64,000 nt of DNA from Ctenosaura bakeri (lineage: Eukaryota; Chordata; Lepidosauria; Squamata; Iguanidae). This document shows positions 53,651 through 63,525 of this stretch, piece by piece; position 1 is the stretch's first letter; each line of letters starts with the position of its first letter. The stretch is taken from contig CAOLHI010001810.1 in NCBI GenBank assembly GCA_948474755.1, forward strand, positions 1 through 64,000. The letters are read 5' to 3'. Position numbers and translations under genes: made by a program. The notes under the pieces are model-generated. The model was given only the letters and a program-made list of their open reading frames with translations. It was not told where the DNA came from and ran no database searches.

Positions 53651-54770
53651 CACCAACAGAAGGTTTACTCTGCTACTCCAGATGGTTTAGGACATCCCAA
53701 TTCATTTGCTCCTACCTGTTCCCAGTCTGTTTGAAGGGTGTGTGCTTGAGAAATGAAATTCAATGTGATTTGGGAGTAAAAAAATAATCCAAAATGCATT
53801 AAAACTTCCCGCAGATGTGACAGTTTGCCTCTTACCCCTCATAAGCCACTTAAACTGTGCAGAAGCAGCCAAAAAATAGCACAAATGGGAACTGGAAGTG
53901 ATGTATCTTTGTGGCCCATTGGGTGTGCACAGTGGGGAAAATCCCTTTTGCACTTGCCCATCCCTGCTGAACAATATATTTAGCACAATTCATATAGTTG
54001 AGAACAACAGCATGCTTTCCAAAAACTCAGATATTTATTATTACAACTCACGGGGGGGAAAAACCTGAGTACACGGAAAGCTGGAAAAGTACGACTTAAT
54101 TGAAAGTTACTCCTGGTTCAGATAAATTTGTTACTGTTCCAGATAGGCCTAAAGCTGTTCTGGCCTTTGAGGAAATCATGCAGTCATCCATACAGGCTTC
54201 TGATGCAAAATAAAATAAAATAACCTCCCCCACCCAGTTCATTCCTTTGGCCTGCCCATACTGAGACCTTCTGAATTTTCCACTTGAATATGAAGTACAA
54301 TGTATAAATAAGATACAGGTTTAGGAATCCAGAATGAAAACTGTCTGTTCTGAGACCTTAAAGAACTCCATTCAAACATGTCTAGGCTGCCAAGGACCTA
54401 AAAATTCTGTCCTAAGTGATGGAACAGTGGGTTGTAAATTTCTCAATAAATACATGCACAAAAGTTCTACATCCCATTCAAGGATTATCATGGCTTTTAA
54501 AAGAACATTGTTCTTTTCTCTTCATCTTGATACCTGCTGCCTATGTCACTTAATGTAGAGGGCTAGATGATTCCCAGAAGAAGAGCAAGAGGCATTGGTA
54601 AGTTCTCATGTTTGTTGGAAAAACTCCAGCATTGTCTCTCTCTCCCTCTTGTTTTAGGGCAATAGGGCCTAGATAGCATAGAGTTTCTTTTCCTTTGCAT
54701 GCCAAAGCCTTCTCCATCCTCACCTAAAGCCTCACAATTTGCTCTTGTGTCATTTAAATGCACAGAAGTA
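53651..54770. other. No recognised feature
   Basis: About 1.1 kb without a supported gene or repeat. Confidence 0.4.
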
Positions 54771-54774
54771 TCTT

Positions 54775-55090
54775 GGTGATGACCAGATCATGTGACCCAG
54801 GACAGTTCCTATGGTCATCAATCTTATAAAAGACCCCACCTTCTCAGATCTCTCTCCTCCATTTTTTTGCTTCTTCTTCCTTCTCTTCAACCATGCTTTG
54901 CATTTCCATCAAGAAGATGGTGAATAGAATGTAGGTTCCCCAATGTGTATGTAAATGTAAAGCCATTAGTAAACTTTTCTAAGTTTGTAATCTGAAACTG
55001 CCTGCTTTGTTTTGTTTTCTTAGTCAGTTTCAGTTCAGGGAAGTTACATGGAGATTGGGGCATGTATTTTTTTTTTTTTTTTTGCTGCTC
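54775..55090 (+). other. Possible LTR or promoter-like fragment
   Basis: CTTATAAAAGACCCCACC (54823-54840) is a good TATA-type promoter. It is followed by a C/T-rich stretch and, about 140 bp on, AGTAAACTTTTCTAAG, a weak polyadenylation-like signal. This looks like an LTR but no termini or duplication are found. A long T tract ends it (55069-55083). Confidence 0.3.
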
Positions 55091-55219
55091 TGCTCAAAGA
55101 AGGCTGATTCCTAACAGTTTTAGCTTTCGTAGAATTGCCCCAAAAGAGCTAACACCCTGGGAAACTCTAACTCCCAACAATATTCACCTTCTAGACATGT
55201 TTTATATACATGCAGGATG

Positions 55220-55311
55220 TACAACATAATAACTGGGAATTTATTAGGATCTGTTAGAGCTCTAAGATCTTCAGGAAAAGCCCTTCTCTCTCTCACTACC
55301 TTCTCTGGTTC
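55220..55311 (+). mobile_element. L2-like LINE fragment, left part (split)
   Basis: TCTAAGATCTTCAGGAAAAG and CCCTTCTCTCTCTCACTACC align with the L2 segment 44765-44810 (GAGATCTGCTGGAGAGGCCC...). The LINE is cut at GGTTC by the inserted LTR-like element and resumes at 55855. Confidence 0.75.
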
Positions 55312-55849
55312 TGTCATTCCCTGCTTCCAGCGCATGGACTCTGACTCAGAGTCTGAAGCAGAGGGCATGCTAGAGACTGAAAGAGGGGGCCTGCCATGAC
55401 CTGCTGCACAGAGAGAGGTTGCAGTGCCACAAACAGAACAGAGGGAGGTGCCAGCTCCCACAAAGAGTCCTGCCTCTTCAGATACAGAAGAACACTTACC
55501 TAGACCCAGCTTCACACAGCACAGGCAGCAAAGAGAGACCTAGTGTCACTCTGTCAGAATTTATAACCGGCAACAATCAATCAAGGTACAGCTGCGCTAG
55601 GCTTTGCATCTATTTAGCTGGTGTCCTTCCCCTTCAGGAGCTGTCAGAGCTTATCTTACCTTGCTGGATGCCTTAACAAATGCTGGGGTTGACCTTGGGC
55701 ACCCCCTTGCCATGAAACCCTGCCGGACTTTGTTTATGTTGGACTTTATTTTTGACTCCTTGTTTACTGCCTGGAAGTAAGTAACAAGCTGGGAGATATC
55801 CAGTTTGTTTTGTTTGATTTATCAGTTGTGTCAGGACTGAGATAGGATA
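55312..55849. mobile_element. LTR-like element, family C (copy 1)
   Basis: It interrupts an L2-like LINE. GGTTC lies on both sides (55307-55311, 55850-55854), a 5-bp target duplication. The element starts TGTCATTCCCTG and ends GAGATAGGATA; copy 2 ends in CA, so TG...CA ends are inferred. It is 538 bp long. Contains CATGGACTCTGACTCAGAGT. No coding domain is recognised, and orientation is unknown. Superfamily (Gypsy, Copia, BEL or class III ERV) cannot be set from 5 bp alone. Confidence 0.75.
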
Positions 55850-55854
55850 GGTTC

Positions 55855-55980
55855 ATTCAGTGGGAAAAAGGGACAAGACCTTCTCCATGTCTTCTCCTAG
55901 ACTTAGGAACTCCTTCCCCAGGAAGGTTAGAATGGCTCTCTCCTTGATCTCCTTTTTTAAACCAAGTTTTTATATATTTT
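55855..55980 (+). mobile_element. L2-like LINE fragment, right part (split)
   Basis: GACCTTCTCCATGTCTTCTC, GACTTAGGAACTCCTTCCCC and GGTTAGAATGGCTCTCTCC continue the LINE of 55220-55311 and align with 44835-44910. Confidence 0.75.
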
Positions 55981-56335
55981 TAAATGTGTACTGTCTGTCC
56001 GTCTGTCTATCTATTGAATTTCTCCTTTCTCCCAAGAGGGATCCATTTGTTTTTAATAATTTGCAATTTACCATGAGTCCCATTATTGGGGAAAAGGAAA
56101 AGATATAAAGGAGAGGGGAGGAGGAAGGAGAAAAGGAAGATGAGGATAAAGTTGTTGCTGTTGCTTTTGTTGATAATCAAGTAGGCCTCTAACAAAAAGT
56201 ATTAATAATACAGCTTTCTAGTAGTTACAACTGCTCTAGCTGAGTAAGGTCAACTCACACTGAAGCCAATAAAGATTTTCTCTCCATGAATGACTGGGAA
56301 ACTGTTCTTTTGTTAGAATGAGGTGATTCTCTTCC
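55981..56335. other. No recognised feature
   Basis: A short CTGTCTGTCCGTCTGTC tract and a GGAGAAAAGG purine stretch; no gene. Confidence 0.4.
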
Positions 56336-56339
56336 CTGG

Positions 56340-56720
56340 CAGGTGAAAGTGTCAGCACTTTTCATAACAAAAGAGAGAGGACGTTCAAAGATCACAGCTC
56401 CATGCTCTGGTCTTGAGGGGGTTTATTTGGCTGCAATCCAGCCTAGGAACTTGGATCGTAGGCCGGCACATGGTTCATCATACAGGCCCAGGTGAATGGC
56501 AGCTGTGATGAAGGACAACTTCAGTCAGCTGAAGGGATGTGACCTTTGCATTAGCTTTTTATTACTGCATCGCTTTCATTATTAGGTTTTATTTGTCTTT
56601 GCATTAGGTTTTATTACTGTGTTCCTTTTAATATCTTTATGTAATCAATAAACCATCATTCAGTTATACCAGTAACATTCTTTCATTTTAACAGACCCTA
56701 AAGTATGCTTGGTCTGAGAC
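56340..56720 (+). other. Unassigned, with polyadenylation-like end
   Basis: The words TTTGCATTAGSTTTTATTAC occur twice (near 56546 and 56597), and CAATAAACC lies at 56646. It may be an LTR 3' part or an unknown repeat. No coding frame. Confidence 0.25.
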
Positions 56721-56723
56721 GTG

Positions 56724-56803
56724 GGCCATTTCCGCACTAGCCTGTTATAGTGCTATTATTCCACTTTCAATATCCTATGGAATACTGGGGTTTGCAGTAT
56801 GTA
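56724..56803 (+). mobile_element. Left half of palindromic GGCC MITE
   Basis: GGGCCATTTCCGCACTAGCC, TTATAGTGCTATTATTCCAC and TCCTATGGAATACTGGGG; the right arm is missing. Confidence 0.75.
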
Positions 56804-57050
56804 AATTAATACATACCCAAGTGAGATTGGCTATGCAGTTTTGAGACAGTTAACACTGATAGCATCAAAATGAATCCTGAGCATCCTCAATTGCTGTTTT
56901 CCCTTTGCTCATTGGCAAATAAAATCTCCATCCTGCCTGCTGTATACTCAATTGGCCAATGAGGACCAGATAATCTACAGAAACTGGGAGCATATGCAAT
57001 CCATTCATTCCCTTGGCTTACTCTCAGTTAACACAAATACATCCGTCAAC
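56804..57050. other. No recognised feature
   Basis: No gene or repeat recognised. Confidence 0.4.
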
Positions 57051-57059
57051 TTGCCAAGT

Positions 57060-57190
57060 GAGAATAACAATCCATGCATCTGATGAGTTCTAGTCCACAG
57101 AAGCTTATGTTGCAATAAATCTGCTAGTCTTTAAATTGCAACAAGACTTTTCTTTTCTTTCTTTTTTTTCTTTTTTTTTTTTTTTTTGCA
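57060..57190 (+). repeat. CATCTGATGAGT-type dispersed repeat
   Basis: CATGCATCTGATGAGTTCTA, GTCCACAGAAGCTTATGTTG and CAATAAATCTGCTAGTCTTT match a common reptile repeat (GCATCTGATGAAGT...AAGCTTATGC...AAATAAATTTGTTAGTCT), followed by a long T/C tract at 57147-57187. Inverse of 38455-38565. Confidence 0.55.
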
Positions 57191-57199
57191 TTAGGAGCC

Positions 57200-57560
57200 A
57201 AATGATTCCCGATTAGTTATACATTCAGGCAGTTTAGAGCTGAATTTCACCATCAAACGCTTCCAAAGTGTTTTGGAGTTTGAAGCAAGAACATTTGATT
57301 GAAGGTCAAATTATTCAAGATTAGTTATACAATTATAATGTGCTTTCCCCTTTTCTGTTGATGAATCATTCATACGCTACTGTGCCGAAGCAATTTCTCT
57401 CAATGGTTTATGAAAACACATATCAGTGGATTCAGGTTTTCTTGAAATAATTCTCTTGATTATATTGTTAATTCTTCTTTATTGGTGCAGTATGACAGCA
57501 CCTTAATCGTGTTATTATGTGTTCTTACATTACTGCTTCATTTATGACCAACATGACTTC
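57200..57560. promoter_or_regulatory. Candidate conserved non-coding element
   Basis: ATGATTCCCGATTAGTTATA recurs in part as TATTCAAGATTAGTTATACA 100 bp on. CACCATCAAACGCTTCC and TGATGAATCATTCATACGC are also enhancer-like. Non-repetitive otherwise, with no coding frame. Confidence 0.35.
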
Positions 57561-58085
57561 GTAAAATTACTTTAAAAAGGATTCTATAGATATATATTTA
57601 ACTGAAAGGTACATAAATTTGTCTTGTGTTAATGTAACTACAGAAATATTTTGTGTAAAAAAATGCAACAGGGAACAAGCACATCCTGTAATAATTCCTG
57701 CCAATTCTGGTCACTTCCAGTTTCTTAAATTAAAAAAAAAATGCTCTGAATAAAACAAGGATGCCCAAATCACTCCTGATACCTAAATTAGACAGCCTCC
57801 AGGTTTCTGGAGGTGCCATTTCCCTTTTTTAGGGGGGCTATATTTTTCAGTGTGAGTGGAGTCAGCTGTGGTCAAAAACAGGGGGAAAATGCCCACCTGA
57901 CCCACAGAGGCCTATTCATGGTAAAGAGAGAAGCAAGGAGAGAGATGTACATAGAGAAGGAGAGGAAATTTTGTCCCCCCCCCGGCATTACTTTTTCCAT
58001 AACATATCAATTTCCTGAACATATCAAACAGTTTACAAGTTTCTTAGCCTATCCTACCCCATGGCCTAAAAGCAATTAAGCAAAC
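57561..58085. other. No recognised feature
   Basis: About 520 bp; no supported gene. Confidence 0.4.
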
Positions 58086-58090
58086 CATTA

Positions 58091-58316
58091 CAGTCTTCTG
58101 CCTACATTGGTGAGTCTGACTTTCATGAATGTGATTATTCACAAGGCATACAGATGCATTAGGGTGGGCAACGAGAGGGAGAGAATGAGGAAGGAGGATG
58201 CACGCATGCGTTCCCTCACTCGCTCACTTGGGCAGGAGAGGGGAAGATATTTTTGTTTTTTCCGCTTTTATGAGGGTTCCGCACCCCAAACCCTTGCGAT
58301 GGTGGAGGGCCAACTG
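58091..58316. mobile_element. pogo/Tigger-like non-autonomous transposon
   Basis: Left CAGTCTTCTGCCTACATTGG, right end on the minus strand CAGTTGGCCCTCCACCATCG, TA on both sides (58089-58090, 58317-58318). It is 226 bp with no transposase. The middle (GCACGCATGCGTTCCCTCAC, TCGCTCACTTGGG) matches one unit of the tandem repeat inside the copy at 62809-63162, in opposite orientation. Confidence 0.75.
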
Positions 58317-58590
58317 TACAATAGAAGTAGATTGTTTACAATAAGTAAAATATTATAATATCACGGCAAGCCTACTTTATCCTGAGCCCTAGAAGTCACC
58401 TAATATAGGAGGATATAGGATTTTACTGCTTTTAGAAAATAGTCTGATTCAGGCCCTTGATATTTATCCAGGAAAAAGGGGGAATGCCCAACATTGTGGA
58501 ACTTTCAATACTGGGTTCCATCAACCAGATCAAATGGTCATAGGGCAACGGCATCGCACAGATCTGCTTGATCAGTATACTTGGAAATAT
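58317..58590. other. No recognised feature
   Basis: No gene or repeat recognised. Confidence 0.4.
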
Positions 58591-58593
58591 TTA

Positions 58594-58757
58594 TGCCATT
58601 TTCACACTAGACTGTTATAGTGCTATTATTCCTCTTTTCAACCTCCTATGGAATCCTGGGGCTTGCCTCAGCCCCTCCCTAAACTGCAAACCTCAGGATT
58701 CCATAGGATGTTGAAAGTGGAATAATAGCACTATAGCCATCTAGTGAGGAAATGGCC
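58594..58757. mobile_element. Palindromic GGCC MITE
   Basis: TGCCATTTTCACACTAGACT at left, GAGGAAATGGCC at right; arms share CTCCTATGGAATCCTGGGG or its complement. Flanks are TTA (58591-58593) and TCA (58758-58760), a 3-bp duplication with one change. Confidence 0.85.
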
Positions 58758-58942
58758 TCAGAAAGTGTTTAAAATCTTTCCTCCATACTGCCCTCCTTCC
58801 TTCTTTTTCTCCTTCTTTATAACCATTTATATTTTACATAATTTATATTTTCAAAATTGTCTAAATTTGATACATGAATTGATTATCATCATCTTTCTAT
58901 TTCTTGTCATCATATAAAAAAAAAATCCGATTTATTATCTAA

Positions 58943-59335
58943 GGCCCTTTCTGCACCAGCCTCCCAACCTTCCATGGGTATGGGAGAAGAACGGACCACA
59001 AGGATGGTTCTGCATGATGTCATCATGATCCTGTCCTTCTCTTGTCCCCAGGCAGCGCAATCATGGATTAAATAATTGATGGGGTTTCCCTGTCAATGAC
59101 CCATGATCATGCCACCATTGTAGACTTAGCTGTCCTGCAGAAGCCTAGGAAGCTCAATGGCTGTGCTTCCCACCCCGGCTGTGCTGCAGAAGAAAGAGGC
59201 ATGACCATCAAGCTTCCTTCACCACGGAGCCAGCTGGTGTGGAGGAGAGCACTCCTGTCACACTCCCCTCCTGGCAGAGCCCTGTAGAGATCCCCACTGG
59301 ACATCTGCGTGAAAAGGTAGGGTGCAGAAAGGGCC
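58943..59335. mobile_element. Harbinger-like transposon with GGCCCTTTCTGCACC termini
   Basis: GGCCCTTTCTGCACC at the left and its exact complement GGTGCAGAAAGGGCC at the right form a perfect 15-bp terminal inverted repeat, close to that of 3990-4412. Flanks are TAA and TCA. The body is 393 bp with no transposase. Open frames on both strands over 59096-59349 are incidental. Confidence 0.85.
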
Positions 59336-60435
59336 TCATTTTCTTTCATCTGTACATTTCTTCTCTATACCCAATAAAACCGGCTTCTATGATTTGGCTA
59401 ATTTTTTTTCCTATGGTGTCATAGACTATTGTGTCATCTTTGGTGGATAACCTAACCTTGAACAAGGTATTCATGTATAACTAATTTGGCCCAACAATAG
59501 AAACCCACTTATTGACTTTGCAACACTTAAGCTTCAGTCCTATGGACCCTGCAAAGAACTTCAAAGAGCTGCCAGATCGTTTGTTAAGAATTTCCCCAGT
59601 ATGAACACAGAAAGAGCTACATCCTTTGCCACCCTTCATGACACCCTCCCCAATGACATTTGCAGAAACAGAAGACATTTGTCTAGTATATCAGGAAGAG
59701 TTAGGATCATACTTCTAGATGTGGGTCAGGAAGACAGAGAACTACACCTACTTTTTCTCTCCAGAAACATCCCTACAAATTTCATCCTGCCATTCTGGAA
59801 GCCCTCAAAGGCTTGGGTATCATGGCACCTCTGTTTCATTGTCTCCCTGTCTTATATTCATGGATTTGCCCCGTGAAAGAGATAAAGCAGAGGCTAGAAT
59901 CTCCCAAGAACCTCTGAATTCCTCACCAGAAAAATGCTTTCATATTCCTCATCTGTGACATAGATCTGTGCAGAGTGGCTCTACAATGAAGTATGGTGTT
60001 ACTTAGGTTTTTCATCATAGCAACATAAACTTGGCTGTGACCTTTTCATGTGTCAAGTGCTGTCCCTGCAGCTTTGACTGTAGGTCATGGCCATAGCTCT
60101 CTGTGCGCTGCCCCTCCATCATTTTCCTCATGAGACCTGGATAAACAGATCTCATAAAATGACTAACATATTCCTGCTTCCAGAATGTGGCTGTCTGAGT
60201 TATATGCATGTTTCAATCTTTAAACAAAATGAAAAAGTTTAATGAAACAGTCTCCTTTCAAACCTCCACAGAAAGAGCCTCCAGACAAAATTAGATTGAA
60301 GTACATAAATTCTTAATTTGCTGTAGATAATGTCTACCAGATGATAGGACTGGGGCATGAGTGGAAAACAGATTTAGAACAAATGTCATTCAGCACTTTT
60401 CATGCTGAGAATAATTAAAGGCCTGACCTCAGGCA
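59336..60435. other. No recognised feature
   Basis: About 1.1 kb. A 91-codon frame at 59601-59876 has no recognisable domain. Not called. Confidence 0.4.
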
Positions 60436-60439
60436 GGAC

Positions 60440-61440
60440 CGTCAAATCAAGGCAAATAAAAAACAAAACCCCACAACTGAGGTCACTGAAAAGACAAAGA
60501 AGGCAAAGAAGGTGTTGAGTAATTCTGCCTTTTCTCTGTCCCCTGTTAGCATTTCATCATCTTCTCCATGCATGGTCCTACTACCAACAAAAAAATCAAA
60601 CTTTTTAAAATTGTTTTTAACCTCTTTAGCAAGCCTGAGATCATTCTGCACTTTAGCTTTTCTGACTTCCTCTGCATATGTGCTAGTTATTCGTCTGGTG
60701 ATTTCCCCCCTTTTCCATTTCTTGTACATGTCCTTTTTAAATCGTAGCTCAGATGAAAGTTTTTTAGACATCCCTCCCAGTTTCTTTAGATATCTTCCAT
60801 TTTTCCTCTTCACCAGAACTGTTTGAAATTCTGCCTTCAATATCTCACTTTACGAACTCCCTTCGCTTTTAGTATTCTTGATTACAGAATCACACCCAGT
60901 ATTTCCTAAGTTTATTGAAATCAGCTTTCACAAAGTCTAGAATGCATATCTGACTATGCTTGACTTCTCCTTTCTACTGTATAACAAACTCCAGGAGAAC
61001 ATGGTCAATTCCACCTAAGGATCCTGCCACTTCCACTCCATTGATCAGGTCATCATGATTGGTTAAGATCAGATCCAAAACAGGTGATCCCTTTGTTGCC
61101 TCTTCCACCTTCTGGACAATTAAATTGTCTGCATGATAAGTGAGGAATTTTCTGGACTTCATATTTTTGGCAGTCTTGACTTCCAACAAATATCAAGACA
61201 GTTGAAATTGCCTATTATTGCTACATTTCTCCTTTCTGAATGTTTGGTCATCAGTTCCAGGAAGGTGCCATCCGAGTCCTCAGTCTGGCTTGGGGGTTAT
61301 TAGTTTACCCTTTTTATGCCCTGAAGGGGAATGCATTAATTGCTCTCTGGCAGAGCTGACACTGATGTCCTTTGTCCTAGCTTTGAAGATTCCAGTCAGA
61401 GTCCTTTTCTTTCCACATGGCTTTCAGCCATAAGTGTAAG
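60440..61440 (-). mobile_element. CR1 LINE, endonuclease to linker region
   Basis: Minus-strand frames read, in order, the endonuclease part (SPVLDLILTNHDDLINGVEV, then AGSLGGIDHVLLEFVIQ, at 61189-60974) and the linker before the reverse transcriptase (EVRKAKVQNDLRLAKEVKNN, TGDREKAELLNTFFAFF, at 60840-60442). These match CR1 (LLDLLLTNREGLV...GGSLGCSDHE and VRKAKAQLELKLARDVK...TEDTEKAELLNAFFAS). Further upstream, 61200-61300 carries antisense of the endonuclease start. Broken by stops; not a host gene. Confidence 0.88.
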
Positions 61441-61860
61441 ATTTAAATTCATTTCATGCCCATTAAACTGTATCTATAGCTAATCATACTGTATGACAGA
61501 TTGTGGGTGTGTGGCATGGTAACATATCTGAGTGCTATGCATCTCTGGCCTGTACACTTCCAGATTAAAAAAAAATTCTCCTTCCATTCACACGGTTGCC
61601 TTAAAACCCACAACAGAGCACCATGCAGCAGCAGCACAAGGCACAACACAAGCCAGCACTTGAAGCCTGTGGTGTTCCTCCTCTGTCATTAAGTAAAGCA
61701 TATCCATTACAGTGCAAGAAGAAGGCCATTTTCTCTTTTTGCAGGGACAGTTGGTAGATCCATTGCTGCAAGACAGCAAATCCACTCTCAGTTTTATGGC
61801 TGCTCCTCCCTCAGTTTCCCAGCTGAGAAAACAGCTCAGTTGGGGAAAAGGATCCAGTAC
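61441..61860. other. No recognised feature
   Basis: About 420 bp between CR1 and the 5S-derived SINE; no gene. Confidence 0.4.
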
Positions 61861-61866
61861 CTAAAT

Positions 61867-62080
61867 ACCCTAAGGACACCAGATCCCATCTGATCTTGGA
61901 AGCTAGAGAGAGTCAGCCCTCATAAGTACTTGGATGGGAGACCACTAATGAATATCGGGGCCGTGGGCTATATTTAAGAGGAAGGAACTGGCAAAAACAC
62001 CTCTGTGTATCTTTTGTCTAAGAAAACCCTATGAAATTCATGAAGTCACCATGAATCAACTGGTGACTTGAATGCATGTA
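61867..62080 (+). mobile_element. 5S rRNA-derived SINE with BovB-like tail
   Basis: ATCCCATCTGATCTTGGAAG, AGAGAGTCAGCCCTCATAAG and TACTTGGATGGGAGACCAC reproduce the 3' half of 5S rRNA, including the intact C-box word. Then GAAGGAACTGGCAAAAACAC, and tail GTCACCATGAATCAACTGGT, GACTTGAATGCATG. Better preserved in the promoter than the copy at 2015-2232. Confidence 0.85.
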
Positions 62081-62274
62081 CATGTACACACATGCCTGGA
62101 TGACTCCTGTACAACCTGGAACATTTGTGGGAAGAGTGAATTTGCTACTCCTGCTGCAAACACATCCACAAGCTGCCACTGCCACTTTGAGTTGCAATTC
62201 TAACATGGTCATATCTTTTCTGGGAGGAAGAATCAGTTGGGTCTCCACTTTTGCAAGAGTTGGGGCACAGGACC

Positions 62275-62803
62275 TGTCATGCCCTGCTTCCAGAACATGG
62301 ACTCTGACTCAGAGTCTGAAACAGGGAACACGTCAGAGATTGAAACAGGGAGCATGCCAGGACCAGCTATACAGGAAGAGGTTACAGTGCCACAAAAAGA
62401 ACGGGGTAGTACCAGCTCCAGCAGAGAGTCCTGCCCCTTCAGACACAGAAGAGCACTTACCTGTACCCACCTTTGCAGAGCACAGACAGAAAAAAAAAGC
62501 TGGTGTTGCTCTCTCAGAATTTATAACTTGCAACAGTTAGTCAAGCAACAGATGTGCTAGGCTTCAGACCCATATAGCTGCCACCCTTCCCCTCCAGGAG
62601 TTGTCAGAGCTTATCTGACTTTCTATCCTCCTGGATACCTGGCTGAATACTCCAACTGACCTTGGACACTCTCTTGTCTTGGAACCCTGTTGGACTTTAT
62701 TTATGACCCTGTGCTTACTACCTGGAAGTAAGTAACAAGCTAGGAGCTATTCAGTTTGTTTTGTTTGTATTATCAGCTGGGCCACTGGGACTGAGATAGG
62801 ACA
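62275..62803. mobile_element. LTR-like element, family C (copy 2)
   Basis: Starts TGTCATGCCCTG and ends GAGATAGGACA, giving TG...CA ends. GGACC lies on both sides (62270-62274, 62804-62808), a 5-bp duplication. Shares with copy 1 (55312-55849) ACATGGACTCTGACTCAGAG, AGAGTCCTGCCCCTTCAGAC and ACCTGGAAGTAAGTAACAAG. It is 529 bp long. The 154- and 107-codon frames across it are incidental. Confidence 0.8.
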
Positions 62804-62808
62804 GGACC

Positions 62809-63162
62809 ATGTCAAAGTGCAAAAAACATGAACATCTTTCCCATGCCACCTGAGTGAGTAAGGGAATGTATGCACGCACTGTCCCTCTTTGCACTCTCTC
62901 TGTCCCATGCCCTTTCCTCTGCCCAGACAAGTGGGTAAGGGAATGCACACATGCACCTTCCCTCCTCACGCTCTTCCCATCCCATCCTCTACCTGTGCAA
63001 GTAAGTGAGTGAGGGAACACATGCACACAACCTTCTTCCTCACACATTCCCACCCACCCATGCATGTGAATGAGTGCATGAGAGAAACAGAAGCAGCAGC
63101 AAATAGTCCACAAATAATCAAATTCATGAGGATCAAACCCACAAATGTGGAGGGACAACTGT
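62809..63162. mobile_element. pogo/Tigger-like transposon, right end with inner minisatellite
   Basis: Ends GTGGAGGGACAACTG followed by TA (63163-63164); CAAATAATCAAATTCATGAG matches the inner terminus of the family. The interior has about three units of roughly 75 bp, each with GTAAGGGAATGYRYRCACGC- or GAGTGAGGGAACACATGC-like sequence followed by a C/T-rich half. The left terminus is missing; the LTR-like copy lies immediately to the left. Confidence 0.65.
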
Positions 63163-63295
63163 AATTATAAGCAGCTAGCTATTTGTTACTACTTGCTATT
63201 TCCAAGCCCCGTTTCTTATCCCAAGATCTGCCAAATAAGGAAAACTGAGTGAATGACAGCCGTTTAGCAAGACAAACCACAAATCTCCTTCAACC

Positions 63296-63525
63296 ATTGT
63301 TGTGATGTGCCTTCAGGTTGACTCTGACTTATAGCAACTCTATCATAGGGTATTCTTGGAAATACTTGTGCAGAGGAGGTTTCCCATTGCCTTCCTCTGA
63401 GGCTGAGAGAGGGTGACTTGCCCGAGGTCACCCAGTGGGTTCCCATGGCTGAGAGGGAATTCAAACCTTGGTCTCCCAGAGTCCTTGTCTAATATTCAAA
63501 CCATGATGCCACAGTGGCTGTCATA
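63296..63525 (-). mobile_element. Sauria SINE, long form
   Basis: On the plus strand GTGATGTGCCTTCAGGTTGA, GGAGGTTTCCCATTGCCTTC (long-form middle), GAGGTCACCCAGTGGGTTCC and TTCAAACCATGATGCCACAG. Complete minus-strand copy. Confidence 0.9.

Noticed and set aside
55120..55515. 131-codon minus-strand frame
   Set aside because: Antisense of an LTR-like element and the adjoining L2 fragment.
59601..59876. 91-codon frame as a possible exon
   Set aside because: No recognisable domain, no flanking splice signals I trust, and a partial antisense frame.
61867..61970. 5S rRNA gene
   Set aside because: Only the 3' half of 5S is present and it runs into a BovB-like tail, as in the copy at 2015.
62076..62540. 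154-codon frame with an acidic Ser/Glu-rich part
   Set aside because: Runs from a 5S-derived SINE flank into an LTR-like element; the related copy at 55312 has no matching open frame.
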